Of a stretch of 64,000 nt of DNA, positions 42,955 to 53,515 are shown piece by piece. Position 1 is the stretch's first letter, and each line of letters opens with the position of its first letter. This DNA comes from DASTBU01 sp035711845 (GTDB taxonomy: Bacteria > Acidobacteriota > Vicinamibacteria > Vicinamibacterales > 2-12-FULL-66-21). The position numbers were made by a program, and so were the translations under genes. The stretch is taken from assembly GCA_035711845.1 (NCBI GenBank), contig DASTBU010000187.1, forward strand, positions 1-64,000, given 5' to 3'. The notes beneath the pieces are model-generated. The model was not told the DNA's origin, did no database searches, and saw only the letters and a program-made list of their open reading frames with translations.

Positions 42955-44640
42955 TCAGCCCGCCGCGTGGAGCTCGCCACCCTTCCGAGCCGACCGTTTC
43001 AGCCGCGCGGCACGTTCGGCGACCAGCGCGGACTGGCGCCGGTCGATGTCGTAGAGATCGCTTGTGAAATGCACACCCTCGGGGGTGGCGGATGCCGTCC
43101 AGTACCCGAGATAAACGGGAAGCGGCTCGGTCAGCTTGACGGTCTGCTCTTCCATGGAGTGCATCGCCTTCGCGATGCGGTCGGGCGTCCATGCGGCCTG
43201 ATCGCGAAGGAGGTACTGCGCCAGCGCTTCCGGTCGCTCGACACGGACGCAGCCGTGGCTGAAGGATCGCGTGGCCTGCGCGAAGAGGGAATCGGCGGGC
43301 GTGTCGTGCAGATACACGTTGAACTGGTTCGGGAACATGAACTTCACCAGGCCGAGCGAGTTCTGCCCTCCCGGGCGCTGGCGGAACCGGTACCCTGCCG
43401 GATCCCCCAGGTCGATCGACGTCGGATCCACCGGATTGCCGTTGGTGTCGATGACCTCCATGTTGTTGCGTTCGAGGAACTGGACGTCCTGCAGGATCGC
43501 CGGCAGCGTTTCGTTCTCGGCGATCTCGGGCGGGACGTTCCAGTAGGGACTGAAGACCAGATACGTCATCCGGTCGTTGAAAATCGGCGTGGGGGTGTCC
43601 TTGCGGCCCACCACGACTCGCATCGACAGCACCTGGCGCTCGCCCTCCCAGACATCCAGCCGGTACGCCGGGATGTTCACGATGATGTGTCGCGCGCCCA
43701 GATCGCGGGGGAGCCAGCGCCACCGCTCGAGGTTGAGACGAATCTGCGCGATGCGCCTGTCGACCGGGACGTTCATGGCCGCGACGGTGGCCGGGCCGGC
43801 GCTGCCATCCTGTTCGAGCCCATGCCGCCGCTGGAAGCGCTCGATGGCTTCGCTCAGCGAATGGTCATAGGCGAGCGGGCCGCGTTCGGGGACCGTCCCG
43901 GTGTAGTCGCCGGAGATGGCGAGCCGTCGGGCGAGCCGAGAGGCGTTCTCGCTCTTCTGGCCTCGCCTGAGTCCGAGCCGCGCGGGCAGTGTTGGCCAGC
44001 CGCCTGCGTCGGCGATCTTGCGATACTCGGCCAGGCTCTCGCGCAGCAACCGGTATTGTGGCGCTTGGGGTGTGAGCTCCGCCAACGATTCCGTGATCCG
44101 GTTTCCGGCGAGGGCGCGTTCGAGGTGATCGAGCGGGTCGAACGGCTCGGGCTCGATCTTCCAGGATCTGTCGGCTTGCGCGAGGTTCGAGATGCCGTCG
44201 GCGAGGTCCGACGCGTACTTCATGTAGAGGTAGGTGAGCCATATGTCCATCTGCGCGGCCTGCTGCGGCTCGAAGCCCTTCCTGGTGAGAAACCCCCTGC
44301 CGGCCTCCAGGCGCCGGGCTGTCAGCTCGCCGAGGCTGTACATCTCCGGGTCGAGGCCCTCGAGGTTGGCGGCCTCGAGTGCGCGAATGAGGTCGTCCAT
44401 CTGCGGCCGGGGATGGGTCTCGTCGATCCAGGCGAAGCGATGCTCGCGGCGTTTGTAGAAATCGCGGGTCAGCTTCCAGAGTCGAGTGCCCTCGCTATCG
44501 GCAGTGACGAAGGCTGGGCGGCGCTTGAGGCCCGCCGCGTCCTGCAGGGCGATTTCCGCAACGGACGGGCCTCCACCGGTTCCGCATCCGGCCACGCCGG
44601 TCAGAGTCGCAACGCACAGAATCCCGACGGTCCTCTTCAC
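42955..44640 (-). CDS. L,D-transpeptidase, YcbB (LdtD) type
   Basis: 561 residues. A lipoprotein signal (VGILCVATLTGVAGCG) is followed by a long N-terminal scaffold domain, a peptidoglycan-binding helix set (LSEAIERFQRRHGLEQDGSA) and the YkuD catalytic domain. The catalytic Cys is in SHGCVRVE near residue 476 with His in the same motif; VNIPAYRLDVWEGERQVLSM is the first strand set. It makes 3-3 peptidoglycan cross-links or links lipoproteins to it in the periplasm. Length and layout match YcbB. It converges on the receiver gene cluster. Confidence 0.92.
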   Translation of the reverse strand: MKRTVGILCVATLTGVAGCGTGGGPSVAEIALQDAAGLKRRPAFVTADSEGTRLWKLTRDFYKRREHRFAWIDETHPRPQMDDLIRALEAANLEGLDPEMYSLGELTARRLEAGRGFLTRKGFEPQQAAQMDIWLTYLYMKYASDLADGISNLAQADRSWKIEPEPFDPLDHLERALAGNRITESLAELTPQAPQYRLLRESLAEYRKIADAGGWPTLPARLGLRRGQKSENASRLARRLAISGDYTGTVPERGPLAYDHSLSEAIERFQRRHGLEQDGSAGPATVAAMNVPVDRRIAQIRLNLERWRWLPRDLGARHIIVNIPAYRLDVWEGERQVLSMRVVVGRKDTPTPIFNDRMTYLVFSPYWNVPPEIAENETLPAILQDVQFLERNNMEVIDTNGNPVDPTSIDLGDPAGYRFRQRPGGQNSLGLVKFMFPNQFNVYLHDTPADSLFAQATRSFSHGCVRVERPEALAQYLLRDQAAWTPDRIAKAMHSMEEQTVKLTEPLPVYLGYWTASATPEGVHFTSDLYDIDRRQSALVAERAARLKRSARKGGELHAAG

Positions 44641-44771
44641 GTCACCTCCGAACAGTTACCTGAGCAAGGCCGATGCCGCAGGCCTGTCAAGGTAATCCCT
44701 TGATCTGCAGTCAGTTATAGTGTCGGGCGCAGTGGAGCCCGGGTGCAGGGTGTATCGTTGGCTACCCAGGG

Positions 44772-44832
44772 ACAGGTGCCTTAAGGTGCCTGTCCCCTTA
44801 GGGTGCCTGTCCCCTTAAGGGGACTGTCCCCC
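44772..44832. repeat. GGGGACAGGCACC-type repeat array with palindrome
   Basis: Several inverted and direct copies of GGTGCCTGTCCCC occur, with the 16-base palindrome GTCCCCTTAAGGGGAC at 44809-44824. The array runs into the 3' end of the HMG-CoA lyase gene and encodes its last residues (TRGTVPLRGQAP). Similar short repeats are widespread in some GC-rich bacteria. Placed after the operon it could work as a terminator. Confidence 0.6.
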
Positions 44833-45721
44833 TGGTCGCGCGGTAATACCGGGACGGCAAGGGATGACCGACGTGAGGCTCGATGAAGGCTGACGCTTCG
44901 AGCAGGGCGTGAAGGTCGACGCCCGTCCGGACACCGAGGCCGTTCAGCATGTAGACGAGATCGTCGGTGGCCAGATTGCCCGTCGCGCCCGGGGCGTACG
45001 GGCAGCCCCCCAGCCCGCCGGCCGAGGCGTCGAACGTTGAGATGCCCAGATCCAGCGCGATCAAAACGTTGGCGAGCGCGGCGCCGCGCGTGTCGTGAAA
45101 GTGCAGGGCGATTCGGCTCGATGGCAGCCGTTCGGCCACCGCGCCGACGACCCGCGGCACCTGACCTGGATGCGCGATTCCGATCGTGTCGCTGACCGCG
45201 ACTTCGTAGGCGCCCATCTCGACGAGCCTCGCGGCGATGTCGGCAACGCGCGCCGGCGGCACGTCGCCTTCGAAGGGACAGCCGAAGGCCGTGGACAAAT
45301 ACGCGCGGACGCGTATCCCGAGCTTCGCCGCCCGCGCGCAGACGGTGCTGTAGGTCTCGAGCGACTGCTCGATGCCCTGATTGATGTTGCGACGGCTGAA
45401 GGACTCGGACGAGGCTGCAAAGATCGCCACCTCGCGCAGGCCGGCAGCCTGCGCCCGCTCCAGTCCCGCGAGGTTCGGGACGAGCGCCGTGTATTCGGTC
45501 CCCACCCGGCGCGTAATGCCGGCGACCACCTCGGCCGCGTCCGCCATCTGCGGCACCCAGCGCGGGCTCACGAAGGCCGAGACCTCAATCGCCGGCAAGC
45601 CTGCGGCGCTCAGCCGGTCGATGAATGCGATCTTGTCCGCTGTTGCTACGTGGGCGGATTCGTTCTGCAGCCCGTCGCGCGGCCCAACCTCCACGATCCT
45701 GACGCTCGAAGGACGATCCAT
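44798..45721 (-). CDS. mvaB: Hydroxymethylglutaryl-CoA lyase
   Basis: 307 residues of the TIM-barrel DRE family. VRIVEVGPRDGLQNE carries the catalytic Asp and the metal-binding region; ALHFHDTRGAALANVL supplies metal histidines, and GGLGGCPYAPGATGN has the catalytic Cys loop. It cleaves HMG-CoA to acetyl-CoA and acetoacetate, the last step of leucine breakdown. It is the last gene of the methylcrotonyl-CoA operon, consistent with that route. The last dozen codons (TRGTVPLRGQAP) come from the downstream repeat. Confidence 0.93.
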   Translation of the reverse strand: MDRPSSVRIVEVGPRDGLQNESAHVATADKIAFIDRLSAAGLPAIEVSAFVSPRWVPQMADAAEVVAGITRRVGTEYTALVPNLAGLERAQAAGLREVAIFAASSESFSRRNINQGIEQSLETYSTVCARAAKLGIRVRAYLSTAFGCPFEGDVPPARVADIAARLVEMGAYEVAVSDTIGIAHPGQVPRVVGAVAERLPSSRIALHFHDTRGAALANVLIALDLGISTFDASAGGLGGCPYAPGATGNLATDDLVYMLNGLGVRTGVDLHALLEASAFIEPHVGHPLPSRYYRATRGTVPLRGQAP

Positions 45722-45725
45722 GGCG

Positions 45726-46211
45726 CTATCGTTCCTCGACCTCGTCGAGCTCGATCAGCGCCGCGCCCGGCTGCACGAGGTCGCCCTCGCGGCAGTTGAT
45801 GGCTTCGACAATCGCGGCCGCTTCGGCCCTGACCGGCAGTTCCATCTTCATGGCCTCGAGGACGATCAGCGTCGCGCCCCGCTCGACGCGGTCGCCCGGC
45901 GACACGTTGATGCGCCGCACGGTCGCGGGCATGGGCGCCGTCAAGGTGCCGTGATGCGTCACAGACCGCCGGCGTCTTCCCGGGCGCTGAACCTCGAGCT
46001 CGAACACACGGCCGTCGAGGAAGACCCACCTCGTCTCGCCTTGTGAAGCGGTCCAGGCAGTGGAAACGGGGTCGCGTCCGACCCGGACGGTTCCGTTCCG
46101 ACCGGCTGTCGCCGCGACCTCGGTTCCGTCCACGCGGACCAATCCTTCAGGTGCGATGGCGACCTCGTAGTCACGCGCCCTGTGCCTCAGGACGATGGTT
46201 CGCGACGGCAT
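45726..46211 (-). CDS. Biotin carrier subunit with BT-like N-terminal region (methylcrotonyl-CoA carboxylase)
   Basis: 161 residues. The C-terminal half is a biotinyl domain with biotin-acceptor Lys in VLEAMKMELPV. The N-terminal half (RDYEVAIAPEGLVRVDGTE, TRWVFLDGRVFELEVQR) corresponds to the BT/linker segment found between biotin carboxylase and biotinyl domains in typical 660-residue MccA. It begins one base after the stop of the biotin carboxylase gene. So the normally fused alpha subunit is encoded as two proteins. Confidence 0.88.
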   Translation of the reverse strand: MPSRTIVLRHRARDYEVAIAPEGLVRVDGTEVAATAGRNGTVRVGRDPVSTAWTASQGETRWVFLDGRVFELEVQRPGRRRRSVTHHGTLTAPMPATVRRINVSPGDRVERGATLIVLEAMKMELPVRAEAAAIVEAINCREGDLVQPGAALIELDEVEER

Positions 46212-46212
46212 G

Positions 46213-47717
<1,505 letters not shown>

Positions 47718-47721
<4 letters not shown>

Positions 47722-48494
47722 TGCGCCCACGGCGCTTTGCGCTTGTCGAGGAATGCGCGCATGCCTTCCTGGCCCTCGGACGACACGCGATGGCGCGCGA
47801 TGGTCTCCGCGGCCACTTCGCCGACAGCCGACGGCTCCTGGAACGCGACCCGTGCGATCAGCGCTTTCGCGCCCGCGATCGCCTCGGGAGCCGACGTCAG
47901 CAGCTCGCCGACCACGGCGTCGATCGTCGCATCCAGGTCGGCCTGCCTGACCACACGGTGGACGAGCCCGATTTCCATCGCGCGTGATGCAGAAAAGCGG
48001 GCGGCCGTCAGGAAGAGCTCGCGTGCAGCGGACACGCCGATCTTTGCCACAGTGAAGGGCGAGATGACCGCCGGGACGATTCCAAGCTTCGCCTCCGTGA
48101 ACCCGAAGACCGCATCGTCGGCGGTCACCACGATGTCGCAGACTGCGGCGAGCCCGGCGCCGCCGCCGAGCGCGGCGCCATGAACGCGGCCAAGCAGTGG
48201 AATGGGAAGACGGTTGAGCGCCTCGAACATCCGGCCGGCGGCCCTGGCATCGCGGAGGTTCTCCGCCTCGGAGTAGCCGACCATCTTCGACATCCACGCC
48301 AGGTCCGCGCCGGCGCAGAAGACCTTTCCGGCGCCCTGGAGGATCGCGACGCGCGCTGGCCCGCTCACCTTCACGGATTCAGCCCAGGCCGTGAGTTGCT
48401 CGATCAGCGGTTCGTCGAACGCGTTGCGGACCTCAGGCCGGTTGAGTGTGACTCGTGTGACGGGACCTGCGTGCGTGACGTCGAGGGCCGCCAT
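47718..48494 (-). CDS. Enoyl-CoA hydratase/isomerase (probably methylglutaconyl-CoA hydratase)
   Basis: 258 residues. The crotonase fold is seen in VTLNRPEVRNAFDEPLIEQL, the oxyanion hole in CAGADLAWM and HGAALGGGAGLAAVCDIV, and the Glu region in GFTEAKLGIVPAVISPF. The operon places it between the two carboxylase subunits, as in leucine/isovalerate (liu) clusters where this hydratase converts 3-methylglutaconyl-CoA to HMG-CoA. ATG 48494 leaves a two-base gap from the beta subunit. Overlaps the biotin carboxylase start (ATGA). Confidence 0.9.
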
Positions 48495-48496
48495 GG

Positions 48497-50104
48497 CTAC
48501 ATCCGGAACACGCCGAACTTCGCCTCGGCAATCGGGGCATTGAACGCCGCCGACAACCCGAGCGCCAGTGCCGCGCGCGTCTCGGCGGGATCGAGAATGC
48601 CGTCGTCCCACAGACGCGCAGTCGAATAGTAAGGGGAGCCTTCGCGCTCGTACTTCTCGAGGATGGGATCCCGGATCGACGCCTCTTCGTCGGGACCCAG
48701 CGTTCGGCCTTCCCGCGCAAGCTGGTCGCGCTTGACGGCCGTCAGCACGCCGGCCGCCTGCTCGCCTCCCATGACCGAGATCCGCGAGTTGGGCCACATC
48801 CACAACAGACGCGGTTCGTACGCACGCCCGCACATCCCGTAATTGCCCGCACCGAACGAGCCGCCGATGATCACCGTGAACCTGGGAACGACCGAGTTGG
48901 CCACAGCATGCACCATCTTGGCGCCGTCTTTCGCGATCCCCGCACGCTCGTACTGCCGGCCGACGATGAAGCCGGTGATGTTCTGGAGGAAGATCAGCGG
49001 AATGCCGCGCAGGTTGCAGAGCTCGATGAAGTGCGTGGCCTTCAGCGCCGACTCCGAGAACAGCACGCCGTTGTTGGCCACGATCCCGACGAGAAAGCCG
49101 TGCAGCCGGGCGAAGCCCGTCACGAGCGTGGTCCCGTAGCGCTCCTTGAACTCGTCGAACCTGGACCCGTCCACGATCCGGGCGATGACCTCGCGGACGT
49201 CGTAGGGCTTGCGCACATCGAGGTTAACGATGCCGTAGAGTTCGCGCGGGTCGTACAGAGGATCCTCCGGCGTGTCGAGATCGGCCGGGAGGTGCTTGGT
49301 CGTGTTCAGGGTGGAGACGATGGTGCGTGCGAGGTGCAGCGCGTGCTCGTCGTCTTCCGCGAAGTAATCGGCAACGCCCGAGAGGCGCGTGTGCACGTCT
49401 GCGCCGCCGAGCTCCTCGGCCGTCACCTCTTCGCCGGTCGCCGCTTTCACCAGCGGGGGGCCGCCCAGAAAGATCGTGCCGGTGCCCTTGACGATGATGG
49501 TTTCGTCGGACATGGCGGGAACGTAAGCGCCGCCCGCCGTGCACGAACCCATCACGACCGCGATCTGGGGGATCCGCTCGGCCGACATGTGCGCCTGGTT
49601 GAAGAAGATCCGGCCGAAGTGATCGCGGTCGGGAAACACCTCGGCCTGGAGCGGCAGGAACGCTCCTCCGGAGTCCACCAGGTAGACGCAGGGCAGGCGA
49701 TTCTCGAGCGCAACCTGCTGGGCCCGCACGTGCTTCTTCACGGTGAGGGGATAGTACGTTCCGCCCTTGACCGTGGCGTCGTTGGCGACGACCAGGACCT
49801 CGCGGCCCCAGACGCGGCCGATGCCGGTCACGAGCCCGGCTGACGGCGCCTCGTTGTCGTAGATGTCCCAGGCGGCAAGCGGCGACAGCTCGAGAAACGG
49901 CGAGTCGGGGTCGAGGAGCTTCTCGAGGCGATCGCGAACGGGCAGCTTGCCCTGTTCGCGATGACGCCGCACGTAGCGCTCACCTCCACCCTGGCGAGCC
50001 GTGGCGGTGCGCTCGCGCAGGGTCTCCACGAGCCCTTTCATGTGTGCCTGATTGGCCTTGAAGAGCTCCGAGGTGGCATCGATGTGGGACTCGATTGTAT
50101 CCAT
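48497..50104 (-). CDS. Methylcrotonyl-CoA carboxylase beta (carboxyltransferase) subunit
   Basis: 535 residues of the carboxyltransferase family. Conserved blocks are QGKLPVRDRLEKLLDPDSPF, GGTYYPLTVKKHVRAQQ, VDSGGAFLPLQAEVFPD, PLIFLQNITGFIVGRQYE and GGSFGAGNYGMCGRAYEPRL. The VDSGGAFLPLQ and NITGFIVG blocks are characteristic of MccB and not of propionyl-CoA carboxylase. It transfers the carboxyl group from biotin to 3-methylcrotonyl-CoA. The gene starts inside the stop of the zinc-ribbon gene (TGATG). Confidence 0.93.
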   Translation of the reverse strand: MDTIESHIDATSELFKANQAHMKGLVETLRERTATARQGGGERYVRRHREQGKLPVRDRLEKLLDPDSPFLELSPLAAWDIYDNEAPSAGLVTGIGRVWGREVLVVANDATVKGGTYYPLTVKKHVRAQQVALENRLPCVYLVDSGGAFLPLQAEVFPDRDHFGRIFFNQAHMSAERIPQIAVVMGSCTAGGAYVPAMSDETIIVKGTGTIFLGGPPLVKAATGEEVTAEELGGADVHTRLSGVADYFAEDDEHALHLARTIVSTLNTTKHLPADLDTPEDPLYDPRELYGIVNLDVRKPYDVREVIARIVDGSRFDEFKERYGTTLVTGFARLHGFLVGIVANNGVLFSESALKATHFIELCNLRGIPLIFLQNITGFIVGRQYERAGIAKDGAKMVHAVANSVVPRFTVIIGGSFGAGNYGMCGRAYEPRLLWMWPNSRISVMGGEQAAGVLTAVKRDQLAREGRTLGPDEEASIRDPILEKYEREGSPYYSTARLWDDGILDPAETRAALALGLSAAFNAPIAEAKFGVFRM

Positions 50105-50274
50105 CACCACCCGCAGCAGTCTGTCTTGAAGCGGCAGACCGGGCACCGCCACACGGCGTGCATCCGGAACATCTCGGCGCCGCATCGCTCGCACAAGACC
50201 TTGTCCGATGCTGGCTGCGGGCGGGTTTGCGGCGACGGCGAAGAGGCTGGCTGAGGCGTCTGCGGGTCCGGCAT
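50104..50274 (-). CDS. 56-residue zinc-ribbon protein, translationally coupled to the carboxyltransferase
   Basis: Too short to show in a long-frame listing. It begins MPDPQTPQPASSPSPQTRPQ and has CERCG then CPVCRFKTDCCGW, four or more Cys fit for one zinc. Its TGA overlaps the ATG of the carboxyltransferase gene (TGATG, 50106 down to 50102), so the two genes are likely translated together. The proline-rich N-terminus and rubredoxin-like Cys spacing (CxxC, CxxC) are typical of tiny zinc-ribbon proteins. Role unknown. Confidence 0.7.
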   Translation of the reverse strand: MPDPQTPQPASSPSPQTRPQPASDKVLCERCGAEMFRMHAVWRCPVCRFKTDCCGW

Positions 50275-50343
50275 GGCTGGGATTATAGCTGACGCCCTTC
50301 TGCGCGGTCCGAGCGGGCCGCCGCCGTCGCCATGCCTGTATTA

Positions 50344-50394
50344 GGACACGACAGTTGTCCTGTATTGTGACACGCGCGACGGCATCTGTATAAT
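50344..50394 (+). promoter_or_regulatory. Promoter with two short dyads, upstream of the NtrC-type gene
   Basis: TTGTGA at 50365-50370 and TATAAT at 50389-50394 are 18 bases apart, a good sigma-70-like promoter with a perfect -10. Just upstream GGACA-N7-TGTCC (50344-50360) forms a dyad, and TGTC-N9-GACA (50356-50372) overlaps the -35. They may be operators. The NtrC-type gene starts 66 bases after the -10. Confidence 0.55.
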
Positions 50395-50460
50395 TTCAGG
50401 TGCATAGTGCCGTCATGATCGTATGATGTACGACCGCTGCCCGGTTGAGGTTTGACCTGA

Positions 50461-51861
50461 ATGACGACAAAGAAAAAGAGCCGCGTTCTGGCGATTGACG
50501 ACGAACCGTCGATGATCGAGTGGTTGAAGATCCTGCTCGAGCACGAGGGTTACGAGGTCCGGACCGCGATGATCGGGACCCGCGGCGAAGAGATTTTCCG
50601 GACCTGGAAGCCGGATGTCGTCGTCACCGACATGATGCTGCCGGATGCCGACGGCCTCGAGCTCCTGCGCAAGTTCAAGCACACGCATGCCGACACCGAG
50701 GTGATCGTCATCACCGGGCATGGCAGCGTGCCGAAGGCGGTCGAGGCCATGAAGGCGGGGGCTCACAGCTTCGTCGAGAAGCCCATCGAACCCGACACGC
50801 TGCTCGCGATGCTCGATCGCGCCATCGAACGTCGCGACCTCGTGGGCGAGAACCTGCTGCTCAAGCAGAAGCTGGAAGGGCAGTTCCGGTTCGGCAACAT
50901 CATCGGCAAGAGCAAGAAGATGCACCAGGTGCTCGAGCTGGTGGAGAGCGTCGCCGGCAGCGACGCGAACATCCTGATCCAGGGTGAGAACGGCACGGGC
51001 AAGGAGCTGATTGCCAACGCCATCCATTACAACAGCAAGCGCGCGAAGGGTCCGTTCATCAAGATCAACTGCGCGGCGATCCCCAAGGACCTGATCGAAT
51101 CCGAGCTGTTCGGGTACAAGAAGGGGGCCTTCACCGGCGCGCAGAACGACAAGGAAGGGCTCTTCGAGATGGCCGAGGGCGGCTCGCTGCTGCTCGACGA
51201 GATCGGTGAAATGCCCTCGTACCTGCAGACGAAGCTGCTGCGTGTCCTCCAGGAACGCGAGTACCGGCCCATCGGCAGCGATCGCATCGTCCGCGTCGAT
51301 TTCCGATTGGTCTGCGCGACGAACATCGATCTGGACGCCGCGTTGCGCGACGGCAAGCTCCGCGAGGATCTCTACTTCAGGATCAACACGATCACGCTGG
51401 GTGTGCCGCCCTTGCGCGAGCGCACGGAGGACATTCCGCTTCTCTGCGAGCACTTCCTCGAGAAGTACCGGCACCGGCACCAGCGCAACGTGAGGTCGAT
51501 TGCGCCGGCCGCCTATCACGTGCTGATCCGGCACCGCTGGCCCGGGAACGTGCGCGAGCTGGAGAACGTGATCGAGCGCGGTGTCCTCGTGGCGAAGGGT
51601 GTCGAGATCACGGTCGTGGACCTGCCCGAGTCGCTGAGGACCGAGAGCACGTCGGCGACGGAGTTCGTGATCCCGCCGCATCGGACGCTGGCGGAGATCG
51701 AGAAGATGGCGATCGTTCAGACCCTTCAGCGCACGAACTGGAACAAGCAGGAGGCTGCGCAGATCCTGGGACTCTATCGCCCGACGCTCTACAGCAAGAT
51801 GAAGAAGCACGAAATCCAGGACGCCGGCAAAGCGGCAGCCCGGCGCGCGGCCTCGGCCTAG
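50461..51861 (+). CDS. NtrC-family sigma-54-dependent response regulator
   Basis: 466 residues. Receiver: acidic LAIDDEPSM and phospho-acceptor Asp57 in VVVTDMMLPDADG, Lys in SFVEKPIEP. AAA domain: Walker A QGENGTGKE near 173-181, ESELFGYKKGAFTGAQ (the sigma-54-contacting loop) near 215-230, Walker B LLLDEIGEMP and DLYFRINTI. C-terminal Fis-type helix-turn-helix in WNKQEAAQILGLYRPTLYSK. It should activate sigma-54 promoters when phosphorylated. It precedes the Mla-type transporter genes but its targets are not shown. Confidence 0.95.
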   Translation: MTTKKKSRVLAIDDEPSMIEWLKILLEHEGYEVRTAMIGTRGEEIFRTWKPDVVVTDMMLPDADGLELLRKFKHTHADTEVIVITGHGSVPKAVEAMKAGAHSFVEKPIEPDTLLAMLDRAIERRDLVGENLLLKQKLEGQFRFGNIIGKSKKMHQVLELVESVAGSDANILIQGENGTGKELIANAIHYNSKRAKGPFIKINCAAIPKDLIESELFGYKKGAFTGAQNDKEGLFEMAEGGSLLLDEIGEMPSYLQTKLLRVLQEREYRPIGSDRIVRVDFRLVCATNIDLDAALRDGKLREDLYFRINTITLGVPPLRERTEDIPLLCEHFLEKYRHRHQRNVRSIAPAAYHVLIRHRWPGNVRELENVIERGVLVAKGVEITVVDLPESLRTESTSATEFVIPPHRTLAEIEKMAIVQTLQRTNWNKQEAAQILGLYRPTLYSKMKKHEIQDAGKAAARRAASA

Positions 51862-51918
51862 AGACGCGCGGGCAGCCTGGCGCACGCTGGCGTGTGCCTT
51901 GCAGCTCAGCCGCACTGA

Positions 51919-52704
51919 ATGCTGGACAGGGCAGGAAACGCCGTCATCACGCAGCTCGCCTGGGTAGGTGGTGGGTCCCTGTTCGCCTTGCGCGCCGCTC
52001 GCGAGCTGCTGCGCCCGCCCTACGAGTTCCAGGAAGCCATCCGGCAGCTCTACGAGCTCGGTCTGCGTTCCGTCCCGCTCATCGCCGTCTCCGGTCTGGC
52101 TGTCGGCGTCGTGCTGTCGATGCATACACGGGCCTCGCTCGAACGCTTCGGCGCCGAGGCGATGATCCCGGCCGGCCTCGCGATCGCGCTCGTGCGCGAA
52201 ACAGGCCCGCTCGTGACCGGATTGCTTCTGTCGGGCCGCATGGGCGCTGGCATCGGCGCCGAGCTGGGCGCGATGCGCGTCACCGAGCAGATCGACGCGC
52301 TCGAAGCCACGGCAGTGGACTCTTTCCGCTACCTGGTGGTCACCCGCGTCGCGGCGTGCATGATTGCGCTTCCGATCCTGACCACGGTGATGAACTTCAC
52401 CGGGATGCTCGGCGGCTTCCTGGCCGAGACCGCGGCGACGGGCATGACGCTCGGACTGTATTTCGACAGGTCCTTCTCCCTGATCGACATGACCGACTAC
52501 GTGCCCGCAACCGCGAAGACGATCGTCTTCGGCTTCATCATCGCGACCGTGTCCTCCTACCTTGGGTTCACGACTGAGTCGGGGACCGAGGGAGTGGGAC
52601 GCGCCTCGACGCGCTCGGTGGTGTTCTCGTCGATCGTGATCATCGTGACCAACGTCGTGCTCGTGCGGCTGATCTTCTTCATCTTTCCCGAGGCGGCAGG
52701 CTGA
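51919..52704 (+). CDS. mlaE: MlaE-type permease (MCE/ABC lipid transporter)
   Basis: 261 residues with five to six hydrophobic segments. The family blocks RSVPLIAVSGLAVGVVLSMH, GPLVTGLLLSGRMGAGIGAE and ELGAMRVTEQIDALEATAVD are all present, and PILTTVMNFTGMLGGFL follows. It is the inner-membrane permease of an MCE lipid-trafficking system, pairing with the ATPase and MCE protein encoded next. Its last base is the first of the next gene's ATG region (1-base overlap). Confidence 0.92.
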   Translation: MLDRAGNAVITQLAWVGGGSLFALRAARELLRPPYEFQEAIRQLYELGLRSVPLIAVSGLAVGVVLSMHTRASLERFGAEAMIPAGLAIALVRETGPLVTGLLLSGRMGAGIGAELGAMRVTEQIDALEATAVDSFRYLVVTRVAACMIALPILTTVMNFTGMLGGFLAETAATGMTLGLYFDRSFSLIDMTDYVPATAKTIVFGFIIATVSSYLGFTTESGTEGVGRASTRSVVFSSIVIIVTNVVLVRLIFFIFPEAAG

Positions 52705-53489
52705 TGGATGTCGCCGAACAGCCAGCCGCGAGGGCTGCGGAGAAGCCGTCGAGTCCTGCGGTCCGGCTCGAGCACGTATCCAAGTCGTTTGGCGCCCGAA
52801 AGATACTCGACGACGTGTCCTTCGAGGTGCCTGCCGGCCGCAGCGTGGTCATCCTCGGGCGGAGCGGTACCGGAAAGAGTGTGACCCTCCGGCACATCGT
52901 GGGGCTTCTCAGGCCCGATAGCGGGCGCGTCTTCGTGCAGGGAGCGGAGGTCAGCCGCCTGACGGGCAAGGAGCTGTCCCGCGTGCGGCGCGGAATTGGC
53001 TTCCTGTTTCAGAACGCCGCGCTCTTCGATTCCATCTCCGTGGGGGAGAACGTCGCCTTTCCGCTTCGGAGGCACACGCGGCTGAGCGATCGCGAGATCC
53101 GCGCGAAGGCGCTCGAAAAACTCGAGTCGGTCGGCCTCGAACGCGAGTACGACAAGATGCCAGCGGAGCTGTCCGGGGGCATGCGCAAGCGTGCCGGGCT
53201 CGCGCGCGCCCTCGCGCTCGACCCGCAGCTGCTGCTCGTGGACGAGCCCAGCGCCGGGCTCGATCCGATTACGGCCGACGAGATCGACGCGCTGCTGCTC
53301 GGGCTCAAGAAGGAGAGGGGCGCGACGCTCGTCGTCGTCACGCACAACATTCCCAGCGCGGTGCGGCTTGGGGACGAGCTCCTGATGCTGCACGAGGGGC
53401 GGATCGTCGCAAGAGGCACGGCCGAGGCGCTCGCCCGCAGCCAGGACGATCTCGTCCGGGCCTTCATGAGCTCGAACAATGCCGGCTAG
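52704..53489 (+). CDS. mlaF: MlaF-type ATPase (MCE/ABC lipid transporter)
   Basis: 261 residues. Walker A GRSGTGKSVTLR, the Q-loop in GIGFLFQNAALFDSISV, signature ELSGGMRKRAGLARAL, Walker B LLLVDEPSAGLDP and the switch His in VVVTHNIPSA. GMRKR and QNAALF are typical of MlaF. It powers lipid movement through MlaE between the membranes. The start overlaps the mlaE stop (TGATG). Confidence 0.93.
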   Translation: MDVAEQPAARAAEKPSSPAVRLEHVSKSFGARKILDDVSFEVPAGRSVVILGRSGTGKSVTLRHIVGLLRPDSGRVFVQGAEVSRLTGKELSRVRRGIGFLFQNAALFDSISVGENVAFPLRRHTRLSDREIRAKALEKLESVGLEREYDKMPAELSGGMRKRAGLARALALDPQLLLVDEPSAGLDPITADEIDALLLGLKKERGATLVVVTHNIPSAVRLGDELLMLHEGRIVARGTAEALARSQDDLVRAFMSSNNAG

Positions 53490-53515
53490 TCCGTGCTGTA
53501 CGTCATGGTGGTGAA

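Noticed and set aside
50413..52125. A 570-codon minus-strand open frame over the NtrC-type gene
   Set aside because: It runs through two real genes (NtrC and MlaE) and has no start signal or family match.
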